The notes: generated from the sequence alone by a model not told the origin. 64,000 nucleotides of DNA from Microbacterium sp. MAH-37 (GCF_009758255.1 NZ_WSEN01000008.1:1-64000); one strand, 5' to 3'; numbered from the stretch's first letter, positions 38,218 to 46,631 are shown. Numbers and translations: made by a program.

Positions 38218-38824
38218 GCCGGTCCGCATGCAGCTCGACTCCGGCGACGCCCCGTTCACGCGGGACGCGCCGGAGCGGCCCGCGCTGGCGAACCGCAACG
38301 GCGCACCGGTCGTCATCAAGAAGTCCGCACCGTTCGAGGTGCGCCTCAGCCAGTTCCTGTGGATCGTCAGCTTCGCGGTCGGCGGCTTCGCGGTCGTGTA
38401 CCTGTTCGTGATCCGTCAGGACCTGCTGCCGCTGATCGCCGATCTCGTGGAGACGGTCGACAAGGGCCGGTCGGAGGACACCTACGAGAGTGCCGCCGAC
38501 ATCCTGTTCTGGACGGTGTTCGCGGTGAGCCTGGCGATGCTGCTCGCGCAGATCACGCTGCTGGTGTCGTTCCTGAACCGCAAGCCGCAGGTGCGCTGGT
38601 GGCAGCTGGCGACCCTGGCCGTGCAGGCGACCCTGGTGCTGCTGTCACCGGAGTGGGTCGCGCTCGGCGAGAAGGGATCGTGGGTTCAGCCACTTCTGGC
38701 GGCGCAGGCGGCGCTTGTCCTGCTGGCTCTGCTGCTCAGCATCCTGCCCCGCGCCCTCGCCTGGTCCGCCCGGCGGGTCGACGTGCGGCGCGGGCCGGAG
38801 GCTCCGCGGGGCGCCGACCTCTGA
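38210..38824 (+). CDS. small membrane protein of the ini-like locus
   Basis: A 204-residue protein of no family I recognise. It has about four helices: FLWIVSFAVGGFAVVYLFVI, ILFWTVFAVSLAMLLAQITL, WWQLATLAVQATLVLLS and LLAAQAALVLLALLLSIL. The cytoplasmic head is polar. It overlaps the IniB-like gene by 8 bases, so it is co-translated. Its last 180 bases overlap the end of the convergent iniC-like gene. It may anchor the IniB-like protein or the GTPases at the membrane. Confidence 0.72.
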   Translation: MTEPVRMQLDSGDAPFTRDAPERPALANRNGAPVVIKKSAPFEVRLSQFLWIVSFAVGGFAVVYLFVIRQDLLPLIADLVETVDKGRSEDTYESAADILFWTVFAVSLAMLLAQITLLVSFLNRKPQVRWWQLATLAVQATLVLLSPEWVALGEKGSWVQPLLAAQAALVLLALLLSILPRALAWSARRVDVRRGPEAPRGADL

Positions 38825-40276
38825 CACCACGTCGGACAGGCTGCGGATCACCGCTCGGCACACGACCGCGGCCGCACGCTCGGTGAGCGGAGACTCCATG
38901 AGCGAGCGCCAGCGGTCGATCTCGGCGTGCGCGTCAGCGGCGACCTCGGCATCATCCGCTTCCTCCGGCAGCCCCAATCGGGTGCGCGGCGCGACGCCGT
39001 CCGCCCCGAGGATCCGCTGTGCGCTCAGCGCGTCAGCGGGCTCCAGCGGCAGGCCGTCGGCGCGCGCCACGGCGAGCATGGAGAGCTCACGCAGCGTGTG
39101 CGCGGATGCGGTGAAGCGCTCGATGCCCGCTCTGATCCGCTCGTCGCCCGGCCGCGGTTCGCGCTCGACGAGTGCGCCGAGCTGCAGGATCACTCCGCGT
39201 GACTTGAGCGTGGCGGCGCGCGGGTGGAACTGCCGGCGCACGAACTCCTGCAGCCCGTCCAGGCCGCTCTGCTCCACCATCGCCGCGGACAGTGCGGACG
39301 AGCTGTCCGCTCCCCCGCGGATGATCGCGGTCGCCAGGCGCACCCCGAACATGCCGAAGCGGGCCAGCAGATCCTGACGCACCTGGGTGCTGAGTCCGGC
39401 GGCATCGGCGACGCGGGTGAATCTGTCGGCGGACACCATCAGCCGCTCCCGGTCGGTGCGCTCCATGCCCGCCAGGGCGCGGAATGCGATGAACTCGCTC
39501 TCGCGCAGCGTCCTCGCTCCCTCGGCGACCAGCCCCGTGACGGGGATCACGCCGAGAGCGAGGTGGGCGAGGTCGCCGTCGCGCTCGTAGCGGGCGGCCA
39601 CCCGGCGAGCGGAGAGCAGCGAGTCGATGCGTCCGGAGCCGACCTCGTCGCAGCGCGAGAGCACCGCCACGGCGCACACGCTCTGCGCGGCACCGGCCGC
39701 GGTGTCGCGGAAGGCCTCGAGGAACTTCAGATCAGAGCCGTGCAGATGCCGCATCAGGTAGATGACGGCGTCAGCCGCAGACGGTGCCTCCTCCGGAGTG
39801 AGGAAGCGCGCGGCGCGCGCCGAGGTGTCCTCGGACAGCGAAGCGATGCCGGGGGTGTCGATGAGGATCTGCTCCTTCAGACCGCTGAGCGGCCAGCCGA
39901 CGTCGATCCACTCGATCTCCTCGGCGGTGCGGCCGCCCAGATCGAACTGCAGGAGCCCCTGGTCCCGCCGGATCGCCATCCGCTGCGGCGGCCCCTGCCG
40001 CAGGTGCATCGTGACGGTCGGCGTGGCGGAGTACCGGTACCAGGTGACGATGCGGGTGCACTCGCCGGTGTCGGTCGCGGCGATACGCTCCCCCAGCATC
40101 GCGTTCAGCAGCGTCGACTTGCCGGCCTTGACCATGCCGGCAACGGCCAGCCGGAGCGGCTCGTCCAGCCTCAGCTCGAGCCGGTCGATGAGCGCGAGCT
40201 GCTCCCGATCGCCGTCGTAGACCTCGCGGGCGGTGCCGAGCAGTTCGCGGGTCTGCTCGATGACGTCGGCGGTCAT
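38645..40276 (-). CDS. iniC: dynamin-like GTPase, IniC type
   Basis: A 543-residue GTPase. The P-loop is GMVKAGKST (47-55), G3 is LIDTPGIASL, and G4 is a variant SRCDE. The helical rest lacks a clear membrane span. The size and position after iniA fit IniC (about 490 residues in M. tuberculosis). The last ~59 residues are basic, low-complexity and encoded antisense to the 38210 gene. The ATG overlaps the iniA stop (ATGA). It probably pairs with IniA to bend or fuse membrane. Confidence 0.85.
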   Translation of the reverse strand: MTADVIEQTRELLGTAREVYDGDREQLALIDRLELRLDEPLRLAVAGMVKAGKSTLLNAMLGERIAATDTGECTRIVTWYRYSATPTVTMHLRQGPPQRMAIRRDQGLLQFDLGGRTAEEIEWIDVGWPLSGLKEQILIDTPGIASLSEDTSARAARFLTPEEAPSAADAVIYLMRHLHGSDLKFLEAFRDTAAGAAQSVCAVAVLSRCDEVGSGRIDSLLSARRVAARYERDGDLAHLALGVIPVTGLVAEGARTLRESEFIAFRALAGMERTDRERLMVSADRFTRVADAAGLSTQVRQDLLARFGMFGVRLATAIIRGGADSSSALSAAMVEQSGLDGLQEFVRRQFHPRAATLKSRGVILQLGALVEREPRPGDERIRAGIERFTASAHTLRELSMLAVARADGLPLEPADALSAQRILGADGVAPRTRLGLPEEADDAEVAADAHAEIDRWRSLMESPLTERAAAVVCRAVIRSLSDVVSEVGAPRSLRPAPHVDPPGGPGEGAGQDAEQQSQQDKRRLRRQKWLNPRSLLAERDPLR

Positions 40277-42159
40277 GATCGCGCCGCCGGAGCGATCATG
40301 CCGGCCGCCGGGCGGCGCGCGATCGCAGTCTCGGTCGATCCCGCCTCCAGCGGCTCGGGGAGCACCGGGATCGCCCGCCGCACCCGCTCCAGTTCGGCGA
40401 GACGCCGCTTCAGCACGACCACCCGCTCGTCGCGGTTCGCGGCGAAGGTCCCGGCGGCGGCCTTGGCGTTCGTCAGCGCTTCCGACAGCGACCGGTGCAG
40501 CTCCTCCGCCAGCGATCCGAAATGATCTCGTGCGTTGCGCTGCACTTGGCGCAGCCGGTCCTTCAGCTGCTTGCCGACCTGGAAGGTCACCTCGTCGATG
40601 TGCCGGCGAACGATCGCCTTCGCCTCCTGTCGGCGTCGCGACAGCCGGGCGTTCATGTCCTCCCGGTAGGCGCGCCGCCCGACCAGCACGCCCGCGAGCA
40701 GCGACAGCGGGTTGATCAGCGCCATGCCGATCAACCCGGTCGCGAGGCCCACCATCAGCACGCCGCCGTACGACCCGCGCACGCCGATGTAGATCTTCTC
40801 TGCGGCACCCAGCTGCCCGTGATCCAGCCCGGCGATGTCGTCGACCTGGTCCAGTGCGTCTCGGGCATCGCCGCGCGAGACGACCGGCACCTCGGTCTGA
40901 TCCTGGCTGAACAGCTCGGCGACTTCCTCGGCCAGCCAGCGCGATCGCTCGTCGGTCCACACGAAGGTCTCGGTGATCGCCGCGGTCACGCGCTGGTCGA
41001 GCCATTCCCGGAACTGATCCCAGATCGGACCGGGGTCGCCCTCGTCGATCGCCCGCTCCGCCTCGCGCTGCACGCGGCGCAGCCGGTCGCGCACGTCGTG
41101 CTCCATGTCGGCGACGAGATCGGAGATGCCGTCCGTCAGCGTCACCTGCCAGCGGGCGGAGCGCCCGCGGAACTCGTCGGCACGCTCCTTCGCCTCCTCG
41201 AGCTGCGCGATCATCCGCGGGGTGTCCTCCGGGTTCTGCAGCGCGTTCAGCTCCGCCTTCAGCGACATGCCGAGCTGCTCGACGATCGCGCTCAGGTCGT
41301 GCGCGGCGCTGCGCTCGTGGATGGCCTCGGCCCGGCCCAGGATGCTGCGCCGCAGATGGGACACCAGGGCCGGGAAGCCGGACTCGTCGTTCAGCTCACG
41401 GTCCTGCAGCTCGGCCGCCATCAGCCGCAGGTCGCTGGAGACGGCGAAGATCGGGACGTCCCCAGTGGTGCTCAGGTGCCGACGGTCGAGATCCTCGATC
41501 CGCCGCCATTCCGGATAGAGGTCGGTCTTCGCCAGCACCGCCGCGACGTTCGGCGAGATGCGCATCGCATGCCGCAGGAACTGCACCTCGGGCTGGGTGT
41601 ACTCCTGCGAGGCGTCCGACACCAGCAGCACGGCGTGCGCCGAGGACAGCGCGGCGAGGGTCGCGAGCGAGTTCGACGACTCCAGCCCGCCCACGCCGGG
41701 CGAGTCGATCAGCTTCAGGCCGCCGCGCAGGATCTCGCGGGGCAGCTGCACCTCGGCGGAGAGCACCCCGCGCTCGTTGCCGGGGTTGCCGCGCTCGGAG
41801 ACGTAGTCGGCGAGCCTGTCGATCGGCACCTCCCGCCGCTCCGGCTGCGCCTCGGCGGAAGGACGCTCGAGCACCCAGGCCCCCGCCTGCTCGGCGTAGC
41901 CGACGACGGTCGGCACGCTCGTGGCGACGTCATCGTCGACCGGGCAGACCGGCGCGTTGACCAGCGCGTTGATGAGCTTGCTCTTGCCCTGCTTGAACTC
42001 CCCGACGACGATCACGCGCACCGCAGGGTCGATCAGCCGTGCGCGCGTGGTCTCCAGTCGCGCCGCCAGATCGTTCCTGCCCGCGGACGCGGCGAGCTCC
42101 TCGACCGCCTTGGCGATGTCGAGGAGCGCCCTCTCGGTGTCCATCCCCTGCTGCTGCAC
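40273..42159 (-). CDS. iniA: dynamin-like GTPase, IniA type
   Basis: A 628-residue bacterial dynamin-like protein, close to mycobacterial IniA in length. The P-loop is GEFKQGKSK (53-61), G3 is DSPGVGGLESS, and G4 is AKTD. A long helical stalk follows. A hydrophobic hairpin (about 465-500, VLMVGLATGLIGMALINPLS) would be the membrane-inserting paddle; the C terminus is a coiled coil. IniA proteins carry out GTP-dependent membrane fission. The GTG start has GGGGGA upstream; ATG 42144 is an alternative. Confidence 0.87.
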   Translation of the reverse strand: MQQQGMDTERALLDIAKAVEELAASAGRNDLAARLETTRARLIDPAVRVIVVGEFKQGKSKLINALVNAPVCPVDDDVATSVPTVVGYAEQAGAWVLERPSAEAQPERREVPIDRLADYVSERGNPGNERGVLSAEVQLPREILRGGLKLIDSPGVGGLESSNSLATLAALSSAHAVLLVSDASQEYTQPEVQFLRHAMRISPNVAAVLAKTDLYPEWRRIEDLDRRHLSTTGDVPIFAVSSDLRLMAAELQDRELNDESGFPALVSHLRRSILGRAEAIHERSAAHDLSAIVEQLGMSLKAELNALQNPEDTPRMIAQLEEAKERADEFRGRSARWQVTLTDGISDLVADMEHDVRDRLRRVQREAERAIDEGDPGPIWDQFREWLDQRVTAAITETFVWTDERSRWLAEEVAELFSQDQTEVPVVSRGDARDALDQVDDIAGLDHGQLGAAEKIYIGVRGSYGGVLMVGLATGLIGMALINPLSLLAGVLVGRRAYREDMNARLSRRRQEAKAIVRRHIDEVTFQVGKQLKDRLRQVQRNARDHFGSLAEELHRSLSEALTNAKAAAGTFAANRDERVVVLKRRLAELERVRRAIPVLPEPLEAGSTETAIARRPAAGMIAPAARS

Positions 42160-42197
42160 GTGTCCCCCGCTGATTCGTGTCGGCCCGCTCGTTCTGC

Positions 42198-42419
42198 TCA
42201 GGCCAGAAGGTCCGGCCCCGCGGCATCCGCGTCGGGACCGTCACCGGGATCCGCACTCCACAGCAGATCCGGGTCGAGGGTGGTCCAGTCCGCCTCGTCG
42301 ACGTTCTGGATCTCCTCGGTGAAGGCGTTGCTCGTGAACGGGTCGAGCTCCGTACCCGTGCCGAAATGGTCGATCACCGGCTCTTCGTCAGCCGGATCGC
42401 CATCCACGATCTCGAACAT
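42198..42419 (-). CDS. small acidic protein upstream of iniA
   Basis: A 73-residue, strongly acidic protein (Asp/Glu-rich, no cysteines, no membrane segment) that I cannot assign. GGGGAG precedes its ATG at good spacing, and it fits tightly between the IniB-like gene and iniA on the same strand. Coding is supported by strand, spacing and ribosome binding site, not by homology. It could be an adaptor or regulator of the GTPases. Confidence 0.6.
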   Translation of the reverse strand: MFEIVDGDPADEEPVIDHFGTGTELDPFTSNAFTEEIQNVDEADWTTLDPDLLWSADPGDGPDADAAGPDLLA

Positions 42420-42507
42420 GATCCACTCCCCGCATCGGGTGTTCCTGGAGTGTAGTGGTGCTGCCCGGCCGCCCGCGAGGGGCGACCGGGCAGAGTGTGC
42501 GACTCGA

Positions 42508-43629
42508 TCAGAAGTCGAACTCGTTCGCGTCTGCGCCGGGGCTCAGCACGTTCGAGTTGTCCACGTCCACGTCCACGTCGACATCGGGGTTGACCGAGTT
42601 GTCCTGGAACGAGTCGTCGACCGACCAGTTGTCCGAGTTGTCGGAGTTGTCCTGGAACGAGTCGTTGACCGACCAGTTGTCGGAGAAGTCCTCGTTGAAG
42701 GAGTCGGTGGCGTAGCGGTTGCCGATCGAGATGTCGCCGACCGAGATGTCGGTGTCGATGTTGCGCACGTCGACGTCTCCGCCGGCCGCGATCGAGTTGT
42801 CTCCCGAGGCCACCTGGCTGCTCTGGCCGAAGTACTGCCCGACGTTGCCGCCGTCGGCGTCGCCGCCGTTCGCCCAGCCGTTGCCGCCGTCGCCGCCGTT
42901 CGCGTCGCCGCCGTCGGCCAGCGAGCCGGCAGGGCCGCCTGCTCCCGTCCCGCCGCCTGCGCCGCCGGCACCGCCGGTGCCGTCACCGCCGTCGCCGAGG
43001 CCGCCCAGGCCACCGGTGCCGTCCCCGCCGGCGCCGCCCGCGCCACCGGAGCCGGTGTCGCCGCCACCCGCGCCCGAGAAGGCCGGGCCGCCCCAGCCGC
43101 CGTCGGCGTCGCCGCCGACCGCGATGGCCGCGCCGCCGCTGCCGGACGAGGTGGTGATGTTCTGGTTCACCGACTGGTCGTTGACCGTGGACCTTGCGTC
43201 GATGTCGATGTCGACGTCGGCGCCGCCGCCCATCGCAGCCATGCCCGCGGCTCCGCCGAAGTCGAGGTTCAGGTCGTTGAACCCGGAGCTGTACTGCCGG
43301 ATGCCGGCGTTGACCGAGTGGTCGTTCAGCGTCTGGTTGCCCGAGTCGTGCACGGAGTTGTCCTGGAACGAGTCCTTGACCGTGATCGAGTCGTCCTCGT
43401 TGTAGGAGTCGTTCGTCGAGTTGTCGGAGTTGTCCGAGTTGTCGGAGTTGTCGTTGAACGAGTCGGCGACGTCGGTGTCGTTGTTGGACAACAGGTCGTT
43501 GTTGGAGTCGTTCGTCGAGTTGTCGGAGTTGTCGGAATTGTCCGAGTTGTCCGAGTTGTCGTTGCCCACGTTCTCGAGACCCACGTTCCACTGAGCCCCG
43601 AGGACGTTCAGGTTGTCTTCCAGTGCCAT
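42508..43629 (-). CDS. second IniB-like repeat protein (Asn/Asp/Ser- and Gly-rich)
   Basis: A 373-residue low-complexity protein. The N-terminal part (20-80) has DNS/SDN tripeptide repeats. Then comes IDARSTVNDQSVNQNI (about 145-160), a Gly/Ala-rich block (about 165-270), VASGDNSIAAGGD and ISVGDISIGN, and finally SVNDSFQDNSDN-type repeats. The two core motifs match those in the protein at 37375, but the IniB N-terminal domain is absent. GGGGAA precedes the ATG. It is probably an extended or fibrous partner of the dynamin system. The repeats make length variation likely. Confidence 0.78.
   Translation of the reverse strand: MALEDNLNVLGAQWNVGLENVGNDNSDNSDNSDNSDNSTNDSNNDLLSNNDTDVADSFNDNSDNSDNSDNSTNDSYNEDDSITVKDSFQDNSVHDSGNQTLNDHSVNAGIRQYSSGFNDLNLDFGGAAGMAAMGGGADVDIDIDARSTVNDQSVNQNITTSSGSGGAAIAVGGDADGGWGGPAFSGAGGGDTGSGGAGGAGGDGTGGLGGLGDGGDGTGGAGGAGGGTGAGGPAGSLADGGDANGGDGGNGWANGGDADGGNVGQYFGQSSQVASGDNSIAAGGDVDVRNIDTDISVGDISIGNRYATDSFNEDFSDNWSVNDSFQDNSDNSDNWSVDDSFQDNSVNPDVDVDVDVDNSNVLSPGADANEFDF
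43404..43565. repeat. 9-bp tandem repeat tracts in the IniB-like gene
   Basis: Two runs (about 43411-43456 and 43510-43562) of the unit GAGTTGTCG/GAGTTGTCC encode Asp-Asn-Ser triplets on the minus strand. A third short run is at about 42626-42650. Near-identical units favour slippage. Confidence 0.75.
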
Positions 43630-43766
43630 GATCGATTCCCCTTATCGGTGACAGCGCCTTGAAGCGCTTGATAAGAGTGTCGACGTCAGCGAGGCGTCCG
43701 GCATCGGGGGTGACCCCGCGGGCTATGGGGGCGGCATCGGGGATCGACGGGGGTGCGTCGGGTACG

Positions 43767-43803
43767 CAGAAGGGTCCGGATGCCAGGCATCCGGACCCTT
43801 CTG
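43767..43803. terminator. terminator after groES
   Basis: 18-bp inverted repeat (43767-43784 with 43786-43803), with GGATGCC/GGCATCC at the tip, 14 bases past the groES stop on the minus strand. Confidence 0.85.
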
Positions 43804-43816
43804 GAACGTCAGTGCG

Positions 43817-44113
43817 TCAGCGGACGACGACCGCGAGCACGTCGCGGGCCGACAGGACGAGGAACTCGTCCGCACCGAACTTGACCTCGGTGCCGCCGTA
43901 CTTGCTGTAGAGCACGCGGTCGCCGACGGCGACGTCGAGCGGGACGCGGTTGCCGTTGTCGTCGATGCGGCCGGGGCCCACGGCCACGACCTCGCCCTCC
44001 TGGGGCTTCTCCTTGGCGGTGTCGGGGATGACCAGGCCACTCGCGGTGGTCTGCTCGGCCTCGACCTGCTTGATGACGATGCGGTCCTCGAGCGGCTTGA
44101 TGGAAACCGACAC
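43817..44113 (-). CDS. groES: co-chaperonin GroES
   Basis: A 98-residue GroES, complete: [12 protein letters not shown] at the start, the mobile loop [32 protein letters not shown] and [13 protein letters not shown]. It caps the GroEL ring during folding. groEL is not adjacent; a terminator follows directly. Two CIRCE operators lie upstream, so HrcA control is expected. GTG start with AAGAGG upstream. Confidence 0.96.
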   Translation of the reverse strand: MSVSIKPLEDRIVIKQVEAEQTTASGLVIPDTAKEKPQEGEVVAVGPGRIDDNGNRVPLDVAVGDRVLYSKYGGTEVKFGADEFLVLSARDVLAVVVR

Positions 44114-44151
44114 GGTCTACCTCTTTCTCGGCTGAACAATCAGAAGACTGG

Positions 44152-44178
44152 TTCGCACTCTCAGGGGGAGAGTGCTAA
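44152..44178. promoter_or_regulatory. CIRCE operator (HrcA binding site)
   Basis: TTCGCACTC-N9-GAGTGCTAA. The right arm is exact and the left has one mismatch to the consensus TTAGCACTC-N9-GAGTGCTAA. It lies 38 bases upstream of the groES start. Confidence 0.92.
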
Positions 44179-44197
44179 TGCCAGTGTATGCGGTCGG

Positions 44198-44224
44198 CTG
44201 GCACTCACGCAATGCGAGTGCCAA
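44198..44224. promoter_or_regulatory. second CIRCE-like operator
   Basis: CTGGCACTC-N9-GAGTGCCAA, 7 of 9 and 8 of 9 matches to the consensus arms with the exact N9 spacer, 20 bases beyond the first site. Confidence 0.75.
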
Positions 44225-44265
44225 CCCCCTTCCCGTTCACCCCCTGAGGAATGTCCCCGGGAACG

Positions 44266-44271
44266 TAGGCT
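44266..44271 (+). promoter_or_regulatory. -10 box for the methyltransferase gene
   Basis: TAGGCT, 6 bases, GTG 44278. Confidence 0.5.
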
Positions 44272-44277
44272 GAGGGG

Positions 44278-45468
44278 GTGGAGATGACCGAGCTGACCGC
44301 GCTGCTCACCCGCGACGGACTCGCGCTGCTCGACGAGGTCGGGCCGATCACGTCGGCGGCCGAGGTCGCGAAGGCCGTGTCGCGGCTGCGCGCCGCCGGG
44401 CACTCCCCCGACCTCGTGTCGGCCGTCGTCGGCCAGGCGCACCTGCGTGCGAAGGCGCAGGCCAAGTTCGGCGAGTTCGCCGACCGGATGCTGTTCACCC
44501 GGGCCGGCCTCGAACAGGCCACGCGGCTGAACGTCGCGACGCTGCACGCCGTACGGATGCGGCAGGCCGGCATCACGCACGTCGTCTCGGATCTCGGATG
44601 CGGGATCGGCGGCGACTCCCTGGCATTCGCCGGTGCCGGCCTCTCTGTGCACGCGGTCGACGCCGACGACGTGACCGCCGCGATCGCCGCCTACAACCTG
44701 GCGCCGTTCGGCGACGACGTGACCGTGTCGCACGGCACGGCCGAGGAGTATGCGGATGCCGCGCAGGGCGCCGTCTGGCTCGACCCCGCCCGCCGCACGG
44801 CCGGGCACTCCGAGACGCAGCGCGTCGCGGCATCCGACTGGTCTCCCTCGCTGGACTGGTGCTTCGACCTGGCCGCGCGCGTGCCCACCGGGATCAAGCT
44901 CGGCCCGGGCCTTGACCGCGACCTGATCCCCGGCGACGTCGAGGCGCAGTGGGTCAGCGCAGACGGCAGTGTGGTCGAGCTGGTGCTCTGGAGCGGGGTG
45001 CTCGCGCGTCCCGGCATCCGTCGTGCCGCGCTCGTCGTGCGCGGCGACGCGATGCACGAGCTGACGGGCGCGGCGGATGCCGAGGACGCCCCGGTGCGCG
45101 AGCTCGGAGCATTCCTGCACGAGCCCGATGGCGCGGTCATCCGCGCCCGTCTCATCGGCGATGCGGCCCGGATGCTGGACGCCGGCATGCTCGACGAGCA
45201 GATCGCGTATCTCACCGGGGACGAAGCGCTCACCAGCCCGTTCGTGCAATCGTTCCGGGTGCGAGAGACCATGGCGGCGCATCCGAAGACGATCAACACC
45301 GCGCTGCGAGCGCACGACATCGGCCGACTCGAGATCAAGAAGCGCGGCATGGACATCGACCCGGCCGTGTTCCGCAGGAAACTCGCCTTGAAGGGCTCGC
45401 AGGAGGCGACGCTGATCCTCACCCGCACGCCCGCGGGACGGATCGCGATCCTCGCCGACCGGGTCTGA
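44278..45468 (+). CDS. THUMP-like-domain class I SAM-dependent methyltransferase
   Basis: A 396-residue protein. The helical N terminus has KAQAKFGEFADRMLFTRAGLEQATR (about 60-84). A Rossmann methyltransferase follows: VVSDLGCGIGGDSLAFA (about 100-116), AVDADD and WLDPARRT. The C-terminal THUMP-like part has GMDIDPAVFRRKLALKGSQEATLILTR. Family members are proposed nucleic-acid methyltransferases; the target is unknown. GTG 44278 is 6 bases after TAGGCT; ATG 44284 is an alternative. It is divergent from groES. Confidence 0.82.
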   Translation: MEMTELTALLTRDGLALLDEVGPITSAAEVAKAVSRLRAAGHSPDLVSAVVGQAHLRAKAQAKFGEFADRMLFTRAGLEQATRLNVATLHAVRMRQAGITHVVSDLGCGIGGDSLAFAGAGLSVHAVDADDVTAAIAAYNLAPFGDDVTVSHGTAEEYADAAQGAVWLDPARRTAGHSETQRVAASDWSPSLDWCFDLAARVPTGIKLGPGLDRDLIPGDVEAQWVSADGSVVELVLWSGVLARPGIRRAALVVRGDAMHELTGAADAEDAPVRELGAFLHEPDGAVIRARLIGDAARMLDAGMLDEQIAYLTGDEALTSPFVQSFRVRETMAAHPKTINTALRAHDIGRLEIKKRGMDIDPAVFRRKLALKGSQEATLILTRTPAGRIAILADRV

Positions 45469-45471
45469 CCG

Positions 45472-46629
45472 CTACTGCGTCTTGCCGGTCGAGTCGTCGA
45501 TGGCGGGCTCGTCCGGGCTCGACGGCGTCGGAACCGCGCCCTTGATCACGGTGACCACCGGACCGTGGTTGGTCACCCGCACGACGTATGCGGTGCCCGG
45601 TTCCTCGACCCGCGCCGTCGCGCCCTCGGTCGTGAGGTCGAGGCCGCAGAGCTTCGTCGTCACGGATTCGAGGTCCGCGACGTACAGGCACGAGTTCACG
45701 CCCTGGTCGATCCAGATCGGGACGTCGCCGTCGTAGCCGACCACCTGCAGGAACTCCCCTTCAGCGCCGGTCTCCTTCACGATGACCTTGGCGATGTCGA
45801 GTTCGGTGCCCTGGAACATGGTGGTCCAGTCCGGGCCGGAGTTCTCCCACTTGTCGATGATCGCGACCTGCCCGCCCTCCGTGTCCCGGACGATGTACGC
45901 CTGCACCGTCGTGTTCCCGGACTCGTCGAGCTGACCACTGACGGCGAGCTGCCCCCAGTACGCCTGTTCGTCGGCCTTCGGATCCGGAGGTGTCGCACAG
46001 CTGACGGCGTCTTCCGGCAGCGGGGTGAGCATGATGCACTCGAGATGGAGATCGGACTTCGTGGCGTACCACGCCGTGACCCCGTACTTCTCCCCGACCA
46101 TGCGGACCGATCCGGGGTCGTACGTGCCGGATGCCTCGAAGTCGGTCCAGGCCGCCCTCTGCTCGGCGGTCATCGCCGGGCCGCCGTCGCGGCCGAAGAG
46201 CAGCCAGCCCGCCCCGAGACCGATGAGCAGAGCGGATGCCAGGGCCGCGACCGCGAGGAGGATGCGGCGTCTCCGGGGCGCGCCACGTCCTTCGTCTCGT
46301 CGCTGCGCTCCGCGCTCAGGATCCGCGGCGCGAGCCGGATCCGTCCCAGGTTGTGCAGGTACCTCCGGCGCTTCCGCCGCTTCTTCTGCTCCGGTCTCAA
46401 CGGTTGCGGGTGCCCTCGGCGCCTCCCCAACTCCGGTCTCAACGGTTGCGGGTCTCTCGATCTCCGCACCCGCAACGGGTGAGACCGGAGCTGTGGCGGC
46501 TGCAGCGGACGCACCGCTCCGCACGGCCGCCTGCAGGGCGGCGAGCTCGTCCGCTTCGGCCGCGTTCAGGCCGCCGCCGGGGCCGTAGGCCCGGCGCTGC
46601 AGTTCCCGAAGGCGGTCGTCGGCAGGCAT
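45472..46629 (-). CDS. membrane-anchored protein, downstream paralogue of a tandem pair
   Basis: A 385-residue protein of unknown function. It begins MPADDRLRELQRRAYGPGGG with a helical cytoplasmic head, then VETG-containing linker repeats. The repeat-encoded peptide PERGAQRRDEGR precedes one helix (ILLAVAALASALLIGLGAGWLLF, about 130-152). An extracytoplasmic domain of about 230 residues has paired cysteines (LECIML/VSCATP, NSCLYVADL/KLCGLDL). The upstream gene is a paralogue of nearly equal length. It starts 2 bases after that gene's stop; GTG 46635 is possible. Confidence 0.78.
   Translation of the reverse strand: MPADDRLRELQRRAYGPGGGLNAAEADELAALQAAVRSGASAAAATAPVSPVAGAEIERPATVETGVGEAPRAPATVETGAEEAAEAPEVPAQPGTDPARAADPERGAQRRDEGRGAPRRRRILLAVAALASALLIGLGAGWLLFGRDGGPAMTAEQRAAWTDFEASGTYDPGSVRMVGEKYGVTAWYATKSDLHLECIMLTPLPEDAVSCATPPDPKADEQAYWGQLAVSGQLDESGNTTVQAYIVRDTEGGQVAIIDKWENSGPDWTTMFQGTELDIAKVIVKETGAEGEFLQVVGYDGDVPIWIDQGVNSCLYVADLESVTTKLCGLDLTTEGATARVEEPGTAYVVRVTNHGPVVTVIKGAVPTPSSPDEPAIDDSTGKTQ
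46289..46323 (-). repeat. REP-like repeat inside the downstream paralogue
   Basis: Reverse-strand copy CCTGAGCGCGGAGCGCAGCG followed by ACGAGACGAAGG. It is read in the frame giving PERGAQRRDEGR just before the membrane helix. Confidence 0.85.
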
Positions 46630-46631
46630 GG

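Noticed and set aside
43404..43565. Regular short repeats resembling a CRISPR array
   Set aside because: Units are 9 bp, contiguous, without spacers, and encode Asp-Asn-Ser in a gene with a good start; no cas genes.
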